NCBI RefSeq assembly: GCF_001423525.1
Contig: NZ_LMOI01000012.1
Location: 376,115 to 440,114 of the forward strand
Direction: 5' to 3'
Origin: Arthrobacter sp. Leaf137
GTDB lineage: Bacteria; Actinomycetota; Actinomycetes; Actinomycetales; Micrococcaceae
DNA length: 64,000 nt
The position numbers were made by a program, and so were the translations under genes. The notes under the pieces were generated by a model, which saw nothing but the letters and a program-made list of their open reading frames with translations, had not been told where the DNA came from and searched no databases. Below are positions 1 to 9,121 of the stretch, one piece after another (within the stretch, counting starts at the first letter, position 1; the number at the start of each line of letters is the position of its first letter).

Positions 1-433
1 TGGCGCCCGCGCCCTTGCCCACCACGATGTCCACACGGAAATCCTCCATGGCCATGTAGAGCATTTCCTCGGCCGGCCTGGACATGCGGTGGATTTCGTC
101 GAGGAAGAGGACCTCGCCCTCGGACAGCGAGGACAGGATGGCGGCGAGGTCTCCGGCATGTTGGATGGCGGGGCCGCTGCTGATGCGCAGCGGTGCGTTC
201 ATTTCCGCCGCCACAATCATGGCGAGGGTGGTCTTGCCGAGACCCGGCGGACCCGAAAAGAGCACGTGGTCGGCGCTGCGGCCGCGCATGCGGGACGCCT
301 TCAGGACCAGGGACAGCTGCTTCCGCACGCGGTGCTGGCCCACGAAGTCGTCCAGGTTCTTGGGGCGGAGCGCGGCTTCAATGGCGCGTTCCTCAGGCTC
401 CTCCCCCGCTGCCACCAGTGACGGTTCAGCCAC
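1..433 (-). CDS. ruvB: Holliday junction ATP-dependent helicase RuvB, N-terminal part
   Basis: The first 144 codons of RuvB, the hexameric AAA+ motor that drives branch migration with RuvA. The gene runs off the left edge. Visible are the N-terminal segment with [11 protein letters not shown], the Walker A motif GPPGLGKTT and the Walker B motif LFLDEIHR. I chose the GTG at 433, which overlaps the end of ruvA by eight bases, because translation from it reads straight into the family's normal N-terminus ([19 protein letters not shown]). It is last in the visible ruvC-ruvA-ruvB order and is probably translationally coupled to ruvA. The C-terminal winged-helix domain is outside the window. Confidence 0.96.
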   Translation of the reverse strand, partial: MAEPSLVAAGEEPEERAIEAALRPKNLDDFVGQHRVRKQLSLVLKASRMRGRSADHVLFSGPPGLGKTTLAMIVAAEMNAPLRISSGPAIQHAGDLAAILSSLSEGEVLFLDEIHRMSRPAEEMLYMAMEDFRVDIVVGKGAGA

Positions 434-1067
434 GGCTGCCTACGCGGTTGCCTGCCCGCGCACCGTCCTGGCCGAGCCAGCGGAGGGTGGTCCGGAGGAT
501 TTCCGGGACGTTGCCGCGGAAGGACACTTCGGGCTCGTCCGCCAGGGCCTTGTCGATGCTCGACGACGCGTCCTTTTCGGACCAGCCCAGGCTGGTCATG
601 GCGGCAACCACCTGCGGTTTCCAGCTGGCCTCCGCCGCGGTGGTGGCGGCAGCGGGAGCCGTGCCGTGCGGAACAAGCTTGCCTGCCAGCTCAAGGACAA
701 TCCGTCCCGCTACCTTCGGACCGATCCCGGGAACCTTGGTGAAGGTCTTGTTGTCGCCGGTATGCGCCGCAACGCGGATCGCCTCAGGTTCATGGACCGC
801 CAAAACGGCCAGTGCGAGGCGCGGGCCCACGCCGCTCACACTCAGCAGGACCTCGAAAACTTCACGTTCGTCGTCGTCCGCAAAACCAAACAGCGTCATC
901 GAATCTTCGCGGACGATCAGGGAGGTGAAAACTTTTCCCTCTTCGCCAACGTGGAGCCTGCTGAGGGTTTGGGGGGTGGCGTAGACGCTCATGCCCGCAC
1001 CGTTCAAGTCGATGACGGCCGTGGACAGGCCTACGTGCGCTACGGTTCCGCGGAGGAAACTGATCAA
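426..1067 (-). CDS. ruvA: Holliday junction branch migration protein RuvA
   Basis: 213 residues, normal for RuvA. The N-terminal OB-fold begins [13 protein letters not shown]. The middle holds two helix-hairpin-helix motifs, [14 protein letters not shown] and [17 protein letters not shown], which bind the four-way junction. The C-terminal domain that contacts RuvB (about residues 160-205) follows an Ala-rich linker. It lies 100 bases downstream of ruvC and overlaps ruvB, so the three probably share a transcript. No LexA box of the GAAC-N4-GTTC form is visible in the ruvC-ruvA gap. Confidence 0.97.
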   Translation of the reverse strand: MISFLRGTVAHVGLSTAVIDLNGAGMSVYATPQTLSRLHVGEEGKVFTSLIVREDSMTLFGFADDDEREVFEVLLSVSGVGPRLALAVLAVHEPEAIRVAAHTGDNKTFTKVPGIGPKVAGRIVLELAGKLVPHGTAPAAATTAAEASWKPQVVAAMTSLGWSEKDASSSIDKALADEPEVSFRGNVPEILRTTLRWLGQDGARAGNRVGSRG

Positions 1068-1167
1068 TGCCTGGCTCCTGCTTGTGCTGCCGGCCCGCCG
1101 CCTGGCAAGAGGCGGAGCCCGGTTATCCGAACATATTTACGAATACCCTAGCAAGCTGCAGGGACAT

Positions 1168-1746
1168 TCACCGTGCGCGGCGCGCCTTCGCTTCGGCCTC
1201 GGCCCATGCCCGCTGGGCCGGTGTCAGTGCCGAACTGCCCGGACCGGTGGTGGCAACCGATGCCCCGCTTCCGGCGCGCCAGGCGTGCGTGATGGCCAGT
1301 GCCAGGGCGTCCGCGGCATCGGCCGGACGGGGCGGCGCGTCGAGGCGGAGGATCTTGGTGACCAGCTTGGTCACAGCGTCCTTGTTCGACGAGCCACTGC
1401 CCGTTACGGCGGCCTTGACCTCCGACGGCGTATGGAGCGCCACCGGGATCCCCCGCCGCGCCGCTGCTGCAATCACTACGCCGGAGGCCTGCGCCACACC
1501 CATCACGGTGCTGACGTTCAACTGCGAGAAAACCCGTTCGACGGCGAGCACCTGGGGCTCATAGCGGTCAAGCCATTCGTCGATGGCAGTCGCGATCACA
1601 AGCAGCCGCTGGTCCAGGGGTTCGTCGGGCGAGGTTCCGACGACGCCGACGGCCACCATGGTGGCCCGCCGGTTCCGCTCGACGTCCACCACCCCGATGC
1701 CGCAGCGGGTCAGGCCTGGGTCCACGCCCAGGACACGGAGCGTCAT
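1168..1746 (-). CDS. ruvC: Crossover junction endodeoxyribonuclease RuvC
   Basis: 192 residues with the RNase H-like resolvase fold. The protein opens with [12 protein letters not shown], which holds the first catalytic Asp (residue 9). The second acidic motif is LAVERVFSQ, and the C-terminal acidic cluster [12 protein letters not shown] supplies the remaining metal ligands. RuvC nicks symmetrically related strands of Holliday junctions held by RuvAB. The Ala/Arg-rich C-terminal tail after about residue 170 is probably disordered. The gene follows yebC by 65 bases on the same strand, the classical actinobacterial yebC-ruvC-ruvA-ruvB order. Confidence 0.97.
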   Translation of the reverse strand: MTLRVLGVDPGLTRCGIGVVDVERNRRATMVAVGVVGTSPDEPLDQRLLVIATAIDEWLDRYEPQVLAVERVFSQLNVSTVMGVAQASGVVIAAAARRGIPVALHTPSEVKAAVTGSGSSNKDAVTKLVTKILRLDAPPRPADAADALALAITHAWRAGSGASVATTGPGSSALTPAQRAWAEAEAKARRAR

Positions 1747-1811
1747 GGGGACGGAGTATGGCGGGATGGGCGCTGCTGCGGCGGGCGCAGGTCAGCTGGC
1801 AAAGCCGCCGC

Positions 1812-2567
1812 TCACTCTGATTCCAGGGCGGCCTGGACTTCATCGCTGAGATCGGCGTTGCTGTAGACGTTCTGCACGTCGTCCAGCTCTTCGAGGGCGT
1901 CGGCCAGCTTCAGGAACTTCCGCGCTCCGTCGACGTCCAGCTCCACCTGCATGGACGGAACGAACTCCACTTCATCGGTGTCGTACTCGATGCCGGCGTC
2001 CTTGAGGGCTTCGCGGATGGCCGGAAGGTCCCCCGGCTCGGAGTGGATCTCAAATGATTCGCCGTTGTCCTTGACCTCTTCGGCGCCGGCGTCCAGGACG
2101 GCCATGAGGACGTCGTCTTCGCCCAGGCCGTTCTTGGGCAGGTTCACCACGCCCTTGCGGTTGAACAGGTAGCTGACGGACCCGGGATCGGCGATGGTGC
2201 CACCGTTACGGGAGATGGCGAGGCGGACCTCGGATGCCGCGCGGTTCTTGTTGTCGGTGAGGCACTCGATCAGCAGGGCGGAACCCTGCGGGCCGCGGGC
2301 TTCGTACATGATTTCGGTGTAGTCCACCACTTCGCCGGTGAGCCCGGCGCCGCGCTTGATGGCGCGGTCGATGTTGTCGTTGGGGACCGAAGTCTTCTTC
2401 GCCTTGGTGACAGCCAGTTCAAGGCCGGGGTTGCCGGCCAGGTCCGGTCCGCCCATGCGGGCGGCAACTTCGATGTTCTTGATCAGCTTGGCGAAGGACT
2501 TTGCGCGGCGGCTGTCAATGATCGCCTTTTTGTGCTTGGTCGTCGCCCATTTGGAGTGGCCTGACAT
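1812..2567 (-). CDS. yebC: YebC/PmpR family protein (TACO1-like)
   Basis: 251 residues, starting with the family signature [14 protein letters not shown] and followed by the internal motif [18 protein letters not shown]. YebC-family proteins were long called transcriptional regulators. More recent work on family members links them to translation through difficult stretches such as polyproline, so the name alone does not settle the role here. Three alpha/beta domains are expected: about residues 1-80, 80-135 with 205-240, and 135-205. It lies three bases downstream of pdxT, so the two are probably co-transcribed. Confidence 0.95.
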   Translation of the reverse strand: MSGHSKWATTKHKKAIIDSRRAKSFAKLIKNIEVAARMGGPDLAGNPGLELAVTKAKKTSVPNDNIDRAIKRGAGLTGEVVDYTEIMYEARGPQGSALLIECLTDNKNRAASEVRLAISRNGGTIADPGSVSYLFNRKGVVNLPKNGLGEDDVLMAVLDAGAEEVKDNGESFEIHSEPGDLPAIREALKDAGIEYDTDEVEFVPSMQVELDVDGARKFLKLADALEELDDVQNVYSNADLSDEVQAALESE

Positions 2568-2570
2568 GCT

Positions 2571-3281
2571 TTACGCTTCTCCTCTGATCATGCGGATAAA
2601 AAGTTCGTGTACGCGTTTCTCCCCGGTCACTTCCGGATGGAAGGAGGTGGCCAGCAGCCGGCCGGAACGCACTGCGACAATTCTAGCCGCCCCGGGCAGC
2701 GCGGCGCTGTGGGATGCATGCTCGGGATCGGCTGGTTCAACCTGGGCCAGGATTTCCACCCCGGGGCCCACACGCTCCACCCATGGACCGCGGATGAAGA
2801 CGGCATGGACCGGAGCCACACCGGCGTCGGTGGCGCTGAAGTCCAGGCCTTTGAAGTCCAGGTCCGTCTCGAAGGATTCCCGCTGGCGTCCGAAGGCGTT
2901 GCGGCGGACGGTCATGTCCAGCCCGCCGAATGTCTGCTGGGGAGCGCCCGAAAGGTCTGTGGCGGGGTCGGCAATGTCCGAGGCCAGCAGGATCATGCCT
3001 GCGCAGGAACCGTAAACCGGCAGTCCGCCGGCGATGCGTTCACGCAGTGGTTCCGCCAGCCCGAAGGCACGCGCGAGTTTGTCGATGGCTGTGGACTCGC
3101 CGCCCGGGATGATGAGCCCATCCAGGCCGTCGAGTTCCTGGGGACGCCGGACGCTGACCCCCTCGGCGCCGGATTCCGCGGCGGCACGGAGATGCTCGCG
3201 GAAGTCGCCCTGAAGCGCCAGGACGCCGATCCGAAGGCCCGAGCCCACGCGTGCGGAATCGGCGGAAAGGGAGTTTGTCAT
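2571..3281 (-). CDS. pdxT: Pyridoxal 5'-phosphate synthase glutaminase subunit PdxT
   Basis: 236 residues of class I glutamine amidotransferase. It hydrolyses glutamine and channels ammonia to PdxS for de novo PLP synthesis. Visible motifs are [13 protein letters not shown] near the N-terminus, [10 protein letters not shown] (oxyanion loop), [10 protein letters not shown] with the nucleophile Cys93, and [10 protein letters not shown] with the catalytic His-Glu pair near the C-terminus. About 15 residues before IGVLALQG look like extra N-terminal sequence, so an internal start is possible. In many actinobacteria pdxS lies directly upstream. Here pdxS is 5.8 kb away, beyond murT, gatD, a CapA-like gene and an M3 peptidase gene. 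Confidence 0.96.
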   Translation of the reverse strand: MTNSLSADSARVGSGLRIGVLALQGDFREHLRAAAESGAEGVSVRRPQELDGLDGLIIPGGESTAIDKLARAFGLAEPLRERIAGGLPVYGSCAGMILLASDIADPATDLSGAPQQTFGGLDMTVRRNAFGRQRESFETDLDFKGLDFSATDAGVAPVHAVFIRGPWVERVGPGVEILAQVEPADPEHASHSAALPGAARIVAVRSGRLLATSFHPEVTGEKRVHELFIRMIRGEA

Positions 3282-3371
3282 CCGTCCAGCATACGGGCCC
3301 GCTGCTGTCCGCCCGGCCGGCGAGGGTCACACTCCGGCGGTTGCATGCCGCGGCTGGGATATATTCGAATT

Positions 3372-4664
3372 ATGTCCTTCCTCAGTGTTCCGCTCGGCAA
3401 ACTGGTGCGCCGGGTATCCCGGCTTCGAGGCGGCGGGTCCGCGCTTCCGGGGCTCGTCGTCGAAAAGATCGACCCCGGTTTCATGCGGCGGACACTCACC
3501 ACGCTGCCGCACGGTGTGGCAGTCGTCAGCGGCACGAACGGCAAGACCACCACTACCAAGATGGTGGTGGAGCTGCTGGAAAGCCAGGGCCTGAAGGTCT
3601 TTACGAACCGCACTGGCAGCAACTTCACCCGCGGCGTAGCCGCCGCCCTGCTCGGCGAGGTTGACTGGCGCGGGCGGCTGGACGCCGACGTCGCGGTCCT
3701 CGAGCTTGACGAGGCGCACGCCGTGCACTTCGTGAACAGCGTGCCGCCGAAGTACTGCCTGCTGCTGAACGTCCTGCGCGACCAGCTGGACCGGTTCGGC
3801 GAGATCGACAAGACAGCCCAGCTCCTGCAGCACATCGCGGCTAAGACCACCGGGACCGTGGTGCTGAACCGCGAAGACCCGAGGGTGGCCAGGATCGCGG
3901 AAACCCTCACGGGCCAGGAGGTCCGGTATTTCGGCCTGGACGACTCGCTGCTGGGGACGTTCCCCAACGACGACGATATGCGCGCCGCTCCGGGCAGCCC
4001 CGCGCCGGCGGGCCTCCCGGAGAAGCCCGCGGCCGACGTCGTGCTTCGCAAAGTGGGTGCGGACACGGCCGAGTTTGAGTACGACGGCGGTACCGTCAGT
4101 ACCGCGATGAAGCTCCGCGGGGTGTACAACATCTTCAACGCAGCCGCGGCGCTGACCCTGGCGCGCGGCATTTGCGGCGGAGCCGCAGCGGATACCGACC
4201 ATGGGACCCTCCTGGCGGCGCTGTCCCAGGTGGCGCCTGCCTTCGGCCGCGGCGAAAGCCTCACGGTGGAAGGCCAGCCCCTGGACCTGGTACTTGTGAA
4301 GAACCCCAGCGGTTTCCGCCTTGGCCTGAAGTCCTTCCCGGCGGGCGGCTACGCCACCATGATCGCCATCAACGACAACTACGCCGACGGCCGGGATATG
4401 TCCTGGCTGTGGGACGTGGAGTTCGATTCCCTCCGGGACGGCGGCGTAGACCAGCTGACCGGTTCCCGCGCCTACGACATGGCATTGCGCCTGCAGTATG
4501 ACGACGTCCGCATCGGAGCTGTTGAACCTGACATTGCGCCGGCCCTCGCCGCTTTTATCCGGGGGGCGAAAGGCCAGCCCAAGCGCATTTTCTGTACTTA
4601 TACGGCCATGCTCGCCATCCGCCGCGAACTGTCGAAGATCACCACTGTGGAGGTTGTCTCTTGA
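3372..4664 (+). CDS. murT: Lipid II isoglutaminyl synthase, Mur-ligase-like subunit MurT
   Basis: 430 residues starting at the ATG at 3372. The open frame extends far upstream, but homology begins at MSFLSVPLGKLVRRVSRL. With GatD, MurT amidates D-Glu of the lipid II stem peptide to D-isoglutamine in an ATP-dependent reaction at the inner membrane face. The Mur-ligase central domain shows the P-loop VVSGTNGKTTTTK (about residues 52-64) and the metal/ATP region ELDEAHAV. The C-terminal DUF1727 domain carries LVKNPSGFRLGL and NDNYADGRDMSWLWDVEF. The Cys4 zinc ribbon of the S. aureus protein is not visible: only isolated cysteines occur, and the segment around residues 195-225 is Pro/Ala-rich instead. 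It overlaps gatD by four bases. Confidence 0.94.
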   Translation: MSFLSVPLGKLVRRVSRLRGGGSALPGLVVEKIDPGFMRRTLTTLPHGVAVVSGTNGKTTTTKMVVELLESQGLKVFTNRTGSNFTRGVAAALLGEVDWRGRLDADVAVLELDEAHAVHFVNSVPPKYCLLLNVLRDQLDRFGEIDKTAQLLQHIAAKTTGTVVLNREDPRVARIAETLTGQEVRYFGLDDSLLGTFPNDDDMRAAPGSPAPAGLPEKPAADVVLRKVGADTAEFEYDGGTVSTAMKLRGVYNIFNAAAALTLARGICGGAAADTDHGTLLAALSQVAPAFGRGESLTVEGQPLDLVLVKNPSGFRLGLKSFPAGGYATMIAINDNYADGRDMSWLWDVEFDSLRDGGVDQLTGSRAYDMALRLQYDDVRIGAVEPDIAPALAAFIRGAKGQPKRIFCTYTAMLAIRRELSKITTVEVVS

Positions 4665-5425
4665 GCCAGGAAACTCCGGGTACATCCGGTCCGGCGCCCG
4701 CCGGCAGCAAGGGCACCCTCAGGGTGGTCCAGCTCTACCCGCGCGACATGAACATCTACGGCGATTGGGGCAACGCCCTGGTGCTGCAGCAACGTATCCG
4801 GTGGCACGGGTATACGCCCGAACTGCTGGAATACAACGTGGGCGACACCTTCCCTGACGATGTGGACATCATTGTGGGCGGCGGCGGCCAGGACAGCGGT
4901 CAGCTGGTCATCCAGGACGACCTGCAGGCCCGGGCGGATTCCCTTAAGGGGCTCGCCGAAGACGGAACACCGATGCTGGTGATTTGCGGCCTGTACCAGC
5001 TCTTCGGCCGGTTCTTCAAGACCAGGACCGGCTCGGTGATTCCGGGAATCGGTATCCTCGACGTCGAAACGCATGGCACCGATGAGCGCCTGATCGGTAA
5101 CGTCAAGGTGGCCACCTCCGAATTCGGCGAGGTGCTGGGCTACGAAAACCACAGCGGCCAGACCACCCTTGGGGGCGGGGTCCGCCCGCTTGGCACCGTG
5201 GCGAAGGGAACAGGCAACAACAGCAGCGACGGCCACGAAGGCGCCCGCTACCGCAACATTGTGGCCAGTTACCTGCACGGCTCGCTGCTTCCGAAGAACC
5301 CGGCCATCGCGGATTTCCTGATCCGCACAGCGGCTGAACGCAAGTTTGGGGCTTTCGAGCCCGGCCTCCCGGACGACCGGTACGCGGAACTCGCTCGGGA
5401 CCACGCGGCACGCAGGCCGCGCTGA
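4661..5425 (+). CDS. gatD: Lipid II isoglutaminyl synthase, glutaminase subunit GatD
   Basis: 254 residues from a TTG start at 4661 that overlaps the murT stop (TTGA), a tight coupling expected for two subunits of one enzyme. It belongs to the CobB/CobQ-like glutamine amidotransferases. The oxyanion region is VGGGGQDSGQ, the nucleophile is Cys109 in MLVICGLYQLFG, and the catalytic His206 lies in SYLHGSLLPKNP. It supplies ammonia from glutamine to MurT. The first 18 residues before LRVVQLYPRDMNIYGDWGN are low-complexity and probably not part of the fold. The pair sits on the plus strand between pdxT and a CapA-like gene, both transcribed the other way. Confidence 0.95.
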   Translation: MSQETPGTSGPAPAGSKGTLRVVQLYPRDMNIYGDWGNALVLQQRIRWHGYTPELLEYNVGDTFPDDVDIIVGGGGQDSGQLVIQDDLQARADSLKGLAEDGTPMLVICGLYQLFGRFFKTRTGSVIPGIGILDVETHGTDERLIGNVKVATSEFGEVLGYENHSGQTTLGGGVRPLGTVAKGTGNNSSDGHEGARYRNIVASYLHGSLLPKNPAIADFLIRTAAERKFGAFEPGLPDDRYAELARDHAARRPR

Positions 5426-5462
5426 TGCGCCGGGCCTAGGGTTCTCCCCTTGGCTTCTGGGC

Positions 5463-5483
5463 GGCCGCCACTCTTAGGCGGCC
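5463..5483. terminator. Hairpin between gatD and the CapA-like gene
   Basis: A perfect 7-bp stem (GGCCGCC / GGCGGCC) with a 7-base loop lies in the gap between two converging genes, ending two bases before the CapA stop codon. It lacks a real U-tract, so termination on either strand is inferred from position and stem strength only. Confidence 0.5.
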
Positions 5484-5484
5484 T

Positions 5485-6795
5485 TCAGGGTTCGAGGGTG
5501 ATGAGGAGTTCATGGGCGCCGGCAGCTGCGGCGCCCATGGAGCCGACCACTCCAACGGTCCGCTGCCGCGTGGCGGCGTCAGCCCCTGTCCCGGCGCACG
5601 GCCCCTGAGGCGCATCTGCGGCCACCGAACACCACCGGTAGGGATTCCCAAGCATGACGGTCGGCGTCCATGCCAAGTCCGTGACGGTCCAGATTCCGGC
5701 GGCGTCCTGGCCGAACTGAACGCGAACCAGCAGGCCCTCGTTTTTGGCTGGATGCGTAGCGGAAACGTCCGTTATCCCGCTCCCCAGTCCGTAGGCGATC
5801 CAGGTGCCCTTGTAGTTCTCGATGGGCAGCACCGCCTGGGAGTGGCCGTAGACCAGGTTGAACTGCCCACTGTCCGCCAGCGCACGCGCTGCCTCGGTTT
5901 GTTGGATGCCAGGGGTACCGGCGTTCCCGGCGTGCGCGTCTCCTGCGTACATGGCACCAATCACGACGTCGGCGCCCAGCGTCCGCGCCTTCCTGGCCTT
6001 GGCAATCATGGCGCTGGGGTCCAGCACGTCCACCTGCCACGGGTATTCCGGAGTCTTCCCGTTGAGGCCGAAGGTTGCCTCGATGACAGCCACCTTCGCC
6101 GCAGGGGTCTGCATGATGAGGATCTGTTGGGACTCTGTGGCGGTGCGGTAGGAACCGGTGTGTTTCAGGCCGGCCGCGTCCAGGGCGTCCACGGTCCGCA
6201 GGAGTCCGTCGGTACTGCGGTCGAGAATGTGGTCGCCCGCGGTGGTGCAGGCCTGGTAGCCCACATCCTTCGCGGCAGTGACGATCTGCGGCGGTACATT
6301 GAACGAGGGGTGGCCGGCAAACGGCCCGTCCGGTTTTGCCACGGGGCTCCCCTGGTGGCAGATGGCCAGGTCAGCCCTCTCCAGGTAGCGACGTTGCCCC
6401 TCCAGCATCGGCAGGAATTCCAGGCCTGGCTTCCCGGCGGCAGCGGCTTCCTTCTGCACCTCCTGCCAGATCCCACTGTGGACCAGCATGCCGCCGGTGA
6501 CCACCACTGACGCGCAGCGCAGCACCGGGCACCGCGGGCCCTTGCCCGGTGTCGGCGAAGGGGCGGGGGCTGTCGGGGCACCGGAAGCCGTGGACGGCAT
6601 TCCGGGGTAAGCGCTCTTGGTGGGCCCGGTGCCAGCGGCAGACGCGCCGGAGCCACCCCCTTGCGCCATCATCCCGCACCCGGCGAGCGGACCGGCCACG
6701 AGCAGCAGGGACGCGACCGACACAGCGCGGATCCGGTGGCGCAGCCTGACACCCGCGTGGGAGCGCGCAGGAGCCCTCCCGGTACTTTTCCCCAT
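5485..6795 (-). CDS. CapA-family lipoprotein with degenerate active-site motifs
   Basis: 436 residues from the ATG at 6795. The start was chosen because an Arg-rich n-region, a hydrophobic stretch (SVASLLLVAGPLAGC) and a lipobox Cys follow, so the protein should be lipid-anchored outside the membrane. A Gly/Ser/Pro-rich linker runs to about residue 95. The rest follows the layout of CapA/PgsA metallophosphatase-like proteins. The usual metal-site motifs are altered, however: GD near the start is TGGMLVHSG, the NLE-type motif is AICHQGSPV, ANNHxxD is AGDHILD, and the GHHPHV-type loop is YGHSQAVLP. It may be a pseudo-enzyme or a divergent subfamily. CapA relatives act in poly-gamma-glutamate or capsule handling, but no such cluster is nearby. 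Confidence 0.8.
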   Translation of the reverse strand: MGKSTGRAPARSHAGVRLRHRIRAVSVASLLLVAGPLAGCGMMAQGGGSGASAAGTGPTKSAYPGMPSTASGAPTAPAPSPTPGKGPRCPVLRCASVVVTGGMLVHSGIWQEVQKEAAAAGKPGLEFLPMLEGQRRYLERADLAICHQGSPVAKPDGPFAGHPSFNVPPQIVTAAKDVGYQACTTAGDHILDRSTDGLLRTVDALDAAGLKHTGSYRTATESQQILIMQTPAAKVAVIEATFGLNGKTPEYPWQVDVLDPSAMIAKARKARTLGADVVIGAMYAGDAHAGNAGTPGIQQTEAARALADSGQFNLVYGHSQAVLPIENYKGTWIAYGLGSGITDVSATHPAKNEGLLVRVQFGQDAAGIWTVTDLAWTPTVMLGNPYRWCSVAADAPQGPCAGTGADAATRQRTVGVVGSMGAAAAGAHELLITLEP

Positions 6796-6879
6796 ACCGC
6801 CAAGTCTAGGAATGGCCAGCCTTCGGAGCGGGCATTTGGCTGCATTGAGAAGCGTGCCCTCATGTGAAAGGTTTTCATC

Positions 6880-8892
6880 ATGACTAACCCGCTGCTGGCT
6901 CCCAGCCCCCTGCCGTACGGGCTTCCGCCCTTCGCCCGCATCGACGCCGCCCATTACGCCGAGGCCATCGAAGCGGGCCTGTCTGAGCATCTCGCTGAAA
7001 TAGACCGCATTGCGCAGAATCCGGAGGTGCCCACCTTCGAGAACACCGCTGTGGCGATGGAGCAGTCAGGGCGGTTGCTGGACCGCGCAGCCGCCTCCTT
7101 CTTCACCCTGGTCTCGGCGGATGCTTCGCCGGAGATCAGGGAACTGGAAACGAAGTTCTCACCCCGGTTTTCGGCCCACCAGGATGAGCTCTTCCTGAAC
7201 CATGCACTGTATGAGCGTTTCCGCGGCATCGACACCTCTGCATGTGACCCCGAGTCGGTCCGGCTGGTGGATGAGTACCTGAAGGAGTTCCGGCAAACGG
7301 GTATCCAGCTCGATCCCGCCGGACAGGACCGGCTCAGGGCCGTTAACGCAGAGCTTGCCCGGCTGGGCACGGAGTTCGGCCAGCGCGTCAAGGAGGGGAT
7401 GAAGTCCGCGGCGCTCCTCGTCGTGGATGCGGAAGAACTTGCCGGCCTGCCCGCCGACGACGTCGCCGCCGCGGCTGAAGCGGCCCGGGCAGCAGGACAT
7501 GAGGGGCAGTTCCTGCTGGGGCTTATCCAGCCAAGCAACCAGCCTGCCCTTGCCTCACTCACGGACCGGGCCGTCCGCCGTCGGCTGTTCGAAGCGTCTG
7601 TTGCCCGGGGCAGCAGCGGCGGCTCCCTGGATGTCCTGGCCCTGGCCAGGTCCATGGCCCGGCTGCGCGCAGAGAAAGCCACGCTGCTGGGTTTTGCGAA
7701 TTACGCGGAACTGGTGGCAGACCGCCAGACGGCGCCCGACTTCGAAGCGGTGCAGTCCATGCTGAACCGGATGGCTCCCGCCGCTATCCGCAACGCGGAC
7801 CGTGAAGCGGCTGCCCTGGCCGAATCCGCGGGCCATGCCCTGGAACCATGGGACTGGGCCTTCTACTCAGCGAAGGTCCGACGGGAGAAGTACAGCGTGG
7901 ACGAGCAGGCCCTCCGCCCCTACTTCGAGCTGGAGCGCGTGCTGCGGGACGGCGTCTTCTTTGCGGCCGGATCCCTGTACGGCATCAGCTTCCATGAGCG
8001 GGAGGACCTTGCCGGCTATCATCCCGACGTGCGGGTCTGGGAGGTCAGGGACTCCGACGGCGGCGGGCTGGGGCTGTTCCTGGGTGACTACTATTCCCGC
8101 GAATCCAAGCGGGGCGGTGCATGGATGAACTCGCTGGTGGACCAGAACGCCCTGCTGGGCACCAGGCCCGTGGTGATGAACACACTCAACATCGCCAAAC
8201 CCGCGCCCGGTGAACCGACACTCCTGACACTTGACGAGGTGCGGACGGTCTTCCACGAGTTCGGCCACGCGCTGCACGGGCTCTTCTCCGACGTGACCTA
8301 CCCGCGGTTCTCCGGGACTGCCGTCCCCCGCGATTTCGTGGAATTCCCTTCGCAGGTCAATGAAATGTGGATCATGTGGCCGGAGGTCCTCGCGAACTAC
8401 GCCCGCCACCATGCCACCGGCGAACCGCTGCCGCAGCATGTTGCGGACCGGCTGGAGGAGTCCAGGCTTTGGGGCGAAGGGTTTGCCACCACGGAGTATC
8501 TGGGCGCTGCCTTGCTGGACCTGGCGTGGCACGTGCTGGAGCAGGATGCCGTCCCGGACGACGCCCTCACGTTTGAGGCGAAGTCCCTCGCCGCTGCGGG
8601 CATCACGCACGCCCTCATCCCTCCGCGGTACCGGACCGGCTACTTCCAGCACATTTTTGCCGGCGCGGGCTACGCCGCCGGCTACTATTCCTACATCTGG
8701 AGCGAGGTCCTGGACGCCGAGACGGTGGACTGGTTCACGGAAAACGGCGGCCTCACCAGGACCAACGGCGACCGGTTCCGGCAGGAACTGCTCTCGCGCG
8801 GCAACAGCCGGGACCCCCTGGAGTCCTTCCGGATCCTCCGCGGCCGCGACGCCAAACTCGAGCCCGTGCTGAAGCGCCGCGGCCTGGACTAG
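6880..8892 (+). CDS. M3 family metallopeptidase (oligopeptidase A / Dcp type)
   Basis: 670 residues, the normal length for cytoplasmic M3 zinc oligopeptidases. The zinc site is VFHEFGHALHG, with His459 and His463 as ligands and Glu460 as general base; the third ligand is expected in the following EFPSQVNE segment. The C-terminal substrate-binding region contains YRTGYFQHIFAG and GYYSYIWSEVLD, typical of the dipeptidyl carboxypeptidase/oligopeptidase A branch. No signal peptide is visible. The ATG at 6880 follows GAAAGG at a suitable distance. The enzyme trims short peptides, probably finishing protein turnover. It is divergent from the CapA-like gene and followed by a strong hairpin. Confidence 0.95.
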   Translation: MTNPLLAPSPLPYGLPPFARIDAAHYAEAIEAGLSEHLAEIDRIAQNPEVPTFENTAVAMEQSGRLLDRAAASFFTLVSADASPEIRELETKFSPRFSAHQDELFLNHALYERFRGIDTSACDPESVRLVDEYLKEFRQTGIQLDPAGQDRLRAVNAELARLGTEFGQRVKEGMKSAALLVVDAEELAGLPADDVAAAAEAARAAGHEGQFLLGLIQPSNQPALASLTDRAVRRRLFEASVARGSSGGSLDVLALARSMARLRAEKATLLGFANYAELVADRQTAPDFEAVQSMLNRMAPAAIRNADREAAALAESAGHALEPWDWAFYSAKVRREKYSVDEQALRPYFELERVLRDGVFFAAGSLYGISFHEREDLAGYHPDVRVWEVRDSDGGGLGLFLGDYYSRESKRGGAWMNSLVDQNALLGTRPVVMNTLNIAKPAPGEPTLLTLDEVRTVFHEFGHALHGLFSDVTYPRFSGTAVPRDFVEFPSQVNEMWIMWPEVLANYARHHATGEPLPQHVADRLEESRLWGEGFATTEYLGAALLDLAWHVLEQDAVPDDALTFEAKSLAAAGITHALIPPRYRTGYFQHIFAGAGYAAGYYSYIWSEVLDAETVDWFTENGGLTRTNGDRFRQELLSRGNSRDPLESFRILRGRDAKLEPVLKRRGLD

Positions 8893-8925
8893 CCAAGCTC
8901 CCTATCCCACCCCACTTAAAGAAGT

Positions 8926-8970
8926 ACGACGCCGGTCCCCCACCAAAAAAAGGTGAGGAACCGGCGTCGT
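8926..8970. terminator. Strong hairpin downstream of the M3 peptidase gene
   Basis: An 11-bp perfect inverted repeat, ACGACGCCGGT with ACCGGCGTCGT, encloses a second short stem (CACC / GGTG) around seven A residues. It starts 34 bases after the peptidase stop codon, between convergent genes. There is no run of T after the stem, as is common for actinobacterial terminators. Confidence 0.75.
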
Positions 8971-9028
8971 AAGTTACAGCAAAAAGCAGGCGACGGGCGG
9001 TGCGGTCCGGCAGCGTGCGTAAAAGGGG

Positions 9029-9073
9029 CCCCGCCCCGAACTACCGCCAGTATGGCGGCAGCGGGAGGCGGGG
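9029..9073. repeat. Second inverted repeat in the peptidase-pdxS gap
   Basis: An outer stem CCCCGCC / GGCGGGG encloses an inner perfect stem CCGCCA / TGGCGG. It lies about 50 bases beyond the pdxS stop in the direction of pdxS transcription, so it is a candidate terminator for pdxS. Nothing else is recognisable in the 229 bases between the two convergent genes. Confidence 0.5.
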
Positions 9074-9121
9074 AATAGCACGCAGAGGATCTCGCCGCCC
9101 GTCGTTACAACGGGCTGAGAC

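Noticed and set aside
1068..1167. Possible LexA box between ruvC and ruvA (CGAACATATTTACGAAT)
   Set aside because: The halves are in direct rather than inverted order and do not fit GAAC-N4-GTTC.
2607..3371. Long upstream extension of the murT reading frame
   Set aside because: It is antisense to pdxT, and homology begins only at the ATG at 3372.
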